Of a stretch of DNA of 7,355 bases, positions 5,381-7,355 are shown in pieces. The stretch comes from an uncultured Akkermansia sp. (GTDB lineage: Bacteria > Verrucomicrobiota > Verrucomicrobiia > Verrucomicrobiales > Akkermansiaceae), in assembly GCA_904501915.1 (NCBI GenBank), contig CAJGCV010000090.1, positions 1 through 7,355 on the forward strand. The letters are read 5' to 3'. The position numbers and the translations under genes are program-made. Each line of letters opens with the position of its first letter. The stretch's first letter is position 1. The notes beneath the pieces are model-generated. The model saw only the letters and a list, made by a program, of their open reading frames with translations, searched no databases and was not told the DNA's origin.

Positions 5381-7355
5381 ATGGCTAACGAACTTGATTG
5401 GTTGGATGAGCTGCCGGATTACGGCGCAGAGCAGGTTTTGGAGAATGAGCAGGAACATGCAGAAAATGCGCCTGCACCGGCACCGCTGCCGATTCCGCAG
5501 ATGGCAGGCCCTTCGCCTGAGCAGCGGCGCGAGGAGTTGAATGCTTTTCTGCTTTCAGGCCGGTATGAGGATGCGGCGGTGCATGAGCGCCTGAAACAGA
5601 ATCCGGAGCTGGAGGATTTGAGTGCGAATGTGCGCCGGCTGGATGCGCTGAATGCGCGGGCTGTTCAGGGTCAGACGGTGCTGCGCTACGCGTTCCCGGA
5701 GCTGCAGCAAGAGCCTGGTGCGTATTTCCTGAAGCGGAACAAGCCGCTGCCGGAGTGCCAGACGCGCACGGATGCCTTCGCTGCTGTTTATGATGATTAC
5801 ATGGCAGAGGTGGAGGGTGAGTACAAGCAGCTGCTGGAGCGGCGCGCTGCCTGGCAGGCCAATAAGGCTGTGGTGAGCCAGGCTGCGGCGGATGTGGTGG
5901 CCGGGCGGGTGAGCCCAGCTCAGCTGGCGGAGCGGCTTTCGCCGGAGCAGCACGCGGTGTATACGAAGGAGTTTGACCCGGTGGCCACGGAGAAGGCCGG
6001 TGTGGCCATGGGCTTGCTGCGCGATGCTTTTGCCGGCACGGCAGAGGAGGGGCTGAAGCAGATGGTGGACCAGGGCCTGGCTAATGGTGTGGTGGCGGCG
6101 CTTTCGGATGCGGATGAAGCTGGCAATCTGCTGCTGAATGAGAAGGCGGTGGGTATGTTCCAGGGTGCGCTGTTCTCGCTGATGCAGGAGGCCAAGGGCC
6201 AGAGTGGCGAGGAGTACAAGTTCCTGCACAATATGCTGCTGGCGCTGGGGAATCCGGTGAAGCGCCGCAAGAAGGATATCCAGGGTGTGCTGGGGATGAT
6301 GGTGCAGGCTGATACGGCGGCTGCGCTGGCTATGGCCGGCGATGATGCGGCGAGCCAGGCTGTGCAGCATGAGCTGGGGGAGAATATCGAGGAGATGCGT
6401 ACCCGTTGGAAGAATGATGCGGTGTATGCCCGCATGCGCGGTATGCTGGATGCTGCCCAGGCGCAGGGTAATGAGACGGCGGAGGCGGCGGATTTCTTTG
6501 CTAAGACGGCTAATGCGCTGGGCTCGGTAATTGGCCAGACGGCGCCGTTCTTTGTTCCCTATGTGGGTACGTGGGTTGCTTTGGCTGAATCTTACGATGA
6601 GAAGAAGAATGCTGCGTATTTCACGGGACTGAAGGAGGGCACGGCTGAGTGGAGCGCGTTCATCGATGCCGCTACTTCGGTGGCCGTGGAGAAGATTGCT
6701 TTCGGCGGTTGGGCTCGGTTCTCTGCATCGGCCAGGTTGCTGGAGAAGATTCCGGGGTATGGTTCGGTTCGGAACACGCTGCTGGGTTCGTTCTATGCAC
6801 GCGCGGCGCTGGAAGTGGGCGCGGGCGTGCTGGAGGAAAGTGCGCTGGAGCCCACGGCGGAGGCGCTGCTGCAGTGGGGTATCCGCAATGGCGTGCTGCG
6901 CTGGGCTGATGTGGGCGGTAAGTATGACTGGAGCGAGTATGCTGCCGAACTGAAGCAGATGTTCAAGCCGGAGCAGCTGGCGGCCACAGTGATTTTCGGT
7001 GCCGGGTTGAGCGGTGTGCAGTCTCCTGTGATTAAGGCTGCGGCCGCCGGGTACAGTAAGCATGTGGAGCACCTGATGGCTCAGGGTATCGGCCAGGAGG
7101 AGGCGCGCAACATTGCCGCCATGCCGGATGCCGGTGAGCGCGTGGATGCGGCTATCAAGGCGCGTGCGGAGGCATGGAAAGACCCGCAGTCTGCGGAGGC
7201 AAACCGCCTGATGGCCGCCACGATGTTCCGGGAGATTGAGGAAGCGCGTGCGCTGTATGAGTCCCGCGCGTACCAGGAAGCCCGGCGTGAGTTGAACTTG
7301 CCGAAGGTGGAGAAGGTCATTGATAAGGAGGGCCTCTACCTGGTGACTACGTTTG
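5381..7355 (+). CDS. Very large helical virion protein, probable ejection protein (T7 gp16-like by position), 3' end missing
   Basis: The frame is open from ATG 5381 to the right edge: 658 codons without a stop, so the protein is larger still. It starts with an acidic segment (ELDWLDELPDY, residues 4-14) and a Pro/Ala linker (APAPAPLPIP, 30-39). Long Ala/Glu/Gln-rich helices continue to about 375. Hydrophobic stretches follow: GSVIGQTAPFFVPYVGTWVA (381-400), a Gly-rich helix EVGAGVLEESALEP (478-491) leading into an acidic/Ala helix, and AATVIFGAGLSGVQSP (534-549). Hydrophobic islands in a long soluble helical protein suit a packaged protein that inserts into the inner membrane on ejection, as T7 gp16 does. 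The N-terminal transglycosylase domain of T7 gp16 is not visible here; a lytic domain could lie past the edge. The start follows the previous stop by 20 A/T-rich bases with no Shine-Dalgarno site. Alternatives are a large polyvalent virion protein or, less likely, a tape measure. Confidence 0.9.
   Translation, partial: MANELDWLDELPDYGAEQVLENEQEHAENAPAPAPLPIPQMAGPSPEQRREELNAFLLSGRYEDAAVHERLKQNPELEDLSANVRRLDALNARAVQGQTVLRYAFPELQQEPGAYFLKRNKPLPECQTRTDAFAAVYDDYMAEVEGEYKQLLERRAAWQANKAVVSQAAADVVAGRVSPAQLAERLSPEQHAVYTKEFDPVATEKAGVAMGLLRDAFAGTAEEGLKQMVDQGLANGVVAALSDADEAGNLLLNEKAVGMFQGALFSLMQEAKGQSGEEYKFLHNMLLALGNPVKRRKKDIQGVLGMMVQADTAAALAMAGDDAASQAVQHELGENIEEMRTRWKNDAVYARMRGMLDAAQAQGNETAEAADFFAKTANALGSVIGQTAPFFVPYVGTWVALAESYDEKKNAAYFTGLKEGTAEWSAFIDAATSVAVEKIAFGGWARFSASARLLEKIPGYGSVRNTLLGSFYARAALEVGAGVLEESALEPTAEALLQWGIRNGVLRWADVGGKYDWSEYAAELKQMFKPEQLAATVIFGAGLSGVQSPVIKAAAAGYSKHVEHLMAQGIGQEEARNIAAMPDAGERVDAAIKARAEAWKDPQSAEANRLMAATMFREIEEARALYESRAYQEARRELNLPKVEKVIDKEGLYLVTTF

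Noticed and set aside
5555..7072. 505-codon open frame on the - strand
   Set aside because: It lies wholly inside the long + strand gene that runs from 5381 to the right edge. Its product is an Arg/His/Leu-rich string without domain character, typical of antisense reading of G+C-rich coding DNA.
1..7355. A new defence, retron, CRISPR or regulatory RNA system
   Set aside because: No repeats with spacers, reverse transcriptase, nuclease-effector pairs or structured intergenic regions are visible. All spaces between genes are under 70 bases and every gene fits a phage late-structural setting.

Overview
The window is a stretch of tailed-phage (or prophage) late genes, all on the + strand and packed almost end to end. 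The best match is a podovirus-type module, meaning T7-like or P22-like with a short tail and ejected internal proteins. The DNA is G+C-rich by eye and the coding strand is rich in G and GAG/GTG/GCG codons. Nothing identifies the host directly. T7-type ejection proteins are made to cross a periplasm, so a Gram-negative-type host is likely, but that is inference. Several genes lack a good Shine-Dalgarno sequence.

Layout, left to right. (1) 3-1403 is the terminase large subunit. The left window edge removes its start, but the Walker B-like strand and all three nuclease motifs are visible. An 11-bp triple repeat carrying TGA in all three frames closes the gene. (2) 1472-2026 is a head-tail adaptor/tail tubular protein of the T7 gp11 / P22 gp4 type. 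(3) 2031-2711 is a small helical protein with a Gly/Ala-rich hydrophobic C-terminal segment, like the T7 gp14 internal virion (ejection) protein. (4) 2699-3067 and 3064-3354 are two small genes that I read as diverged tandem paralogues, perhaps distantly like T7 gp13. (5) 3351-5360 is a 669-residue helical protein in the position and size class of T7 gp15. (6) 5381 to the right edge is the first 658 codons of a very large helical protein, in the position of T7 gp16.

The genes probably work together in late assembly and infection. The terminase packages DNA and the adaptor seals the head-tail joint. The gp14/gp15/gp16-like set would sit inside the capsid and leave first, building the conduit that carries phage DNA through the cell envelope. 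The order is unusual compared with T7 or P22: the terminase directly precedes the adaptor, and no portal, scaffold, capsid or gp12-like tail gene lies between. I see no RNA genes, CRISPR, mobile elements, integrase, convincing terminator or non-coding stretch over 70 bases. I do not see a new defence or regulatory system. The most novel-looking elements are the paralogue pair and the large uncharacterised ejection-type proteins.
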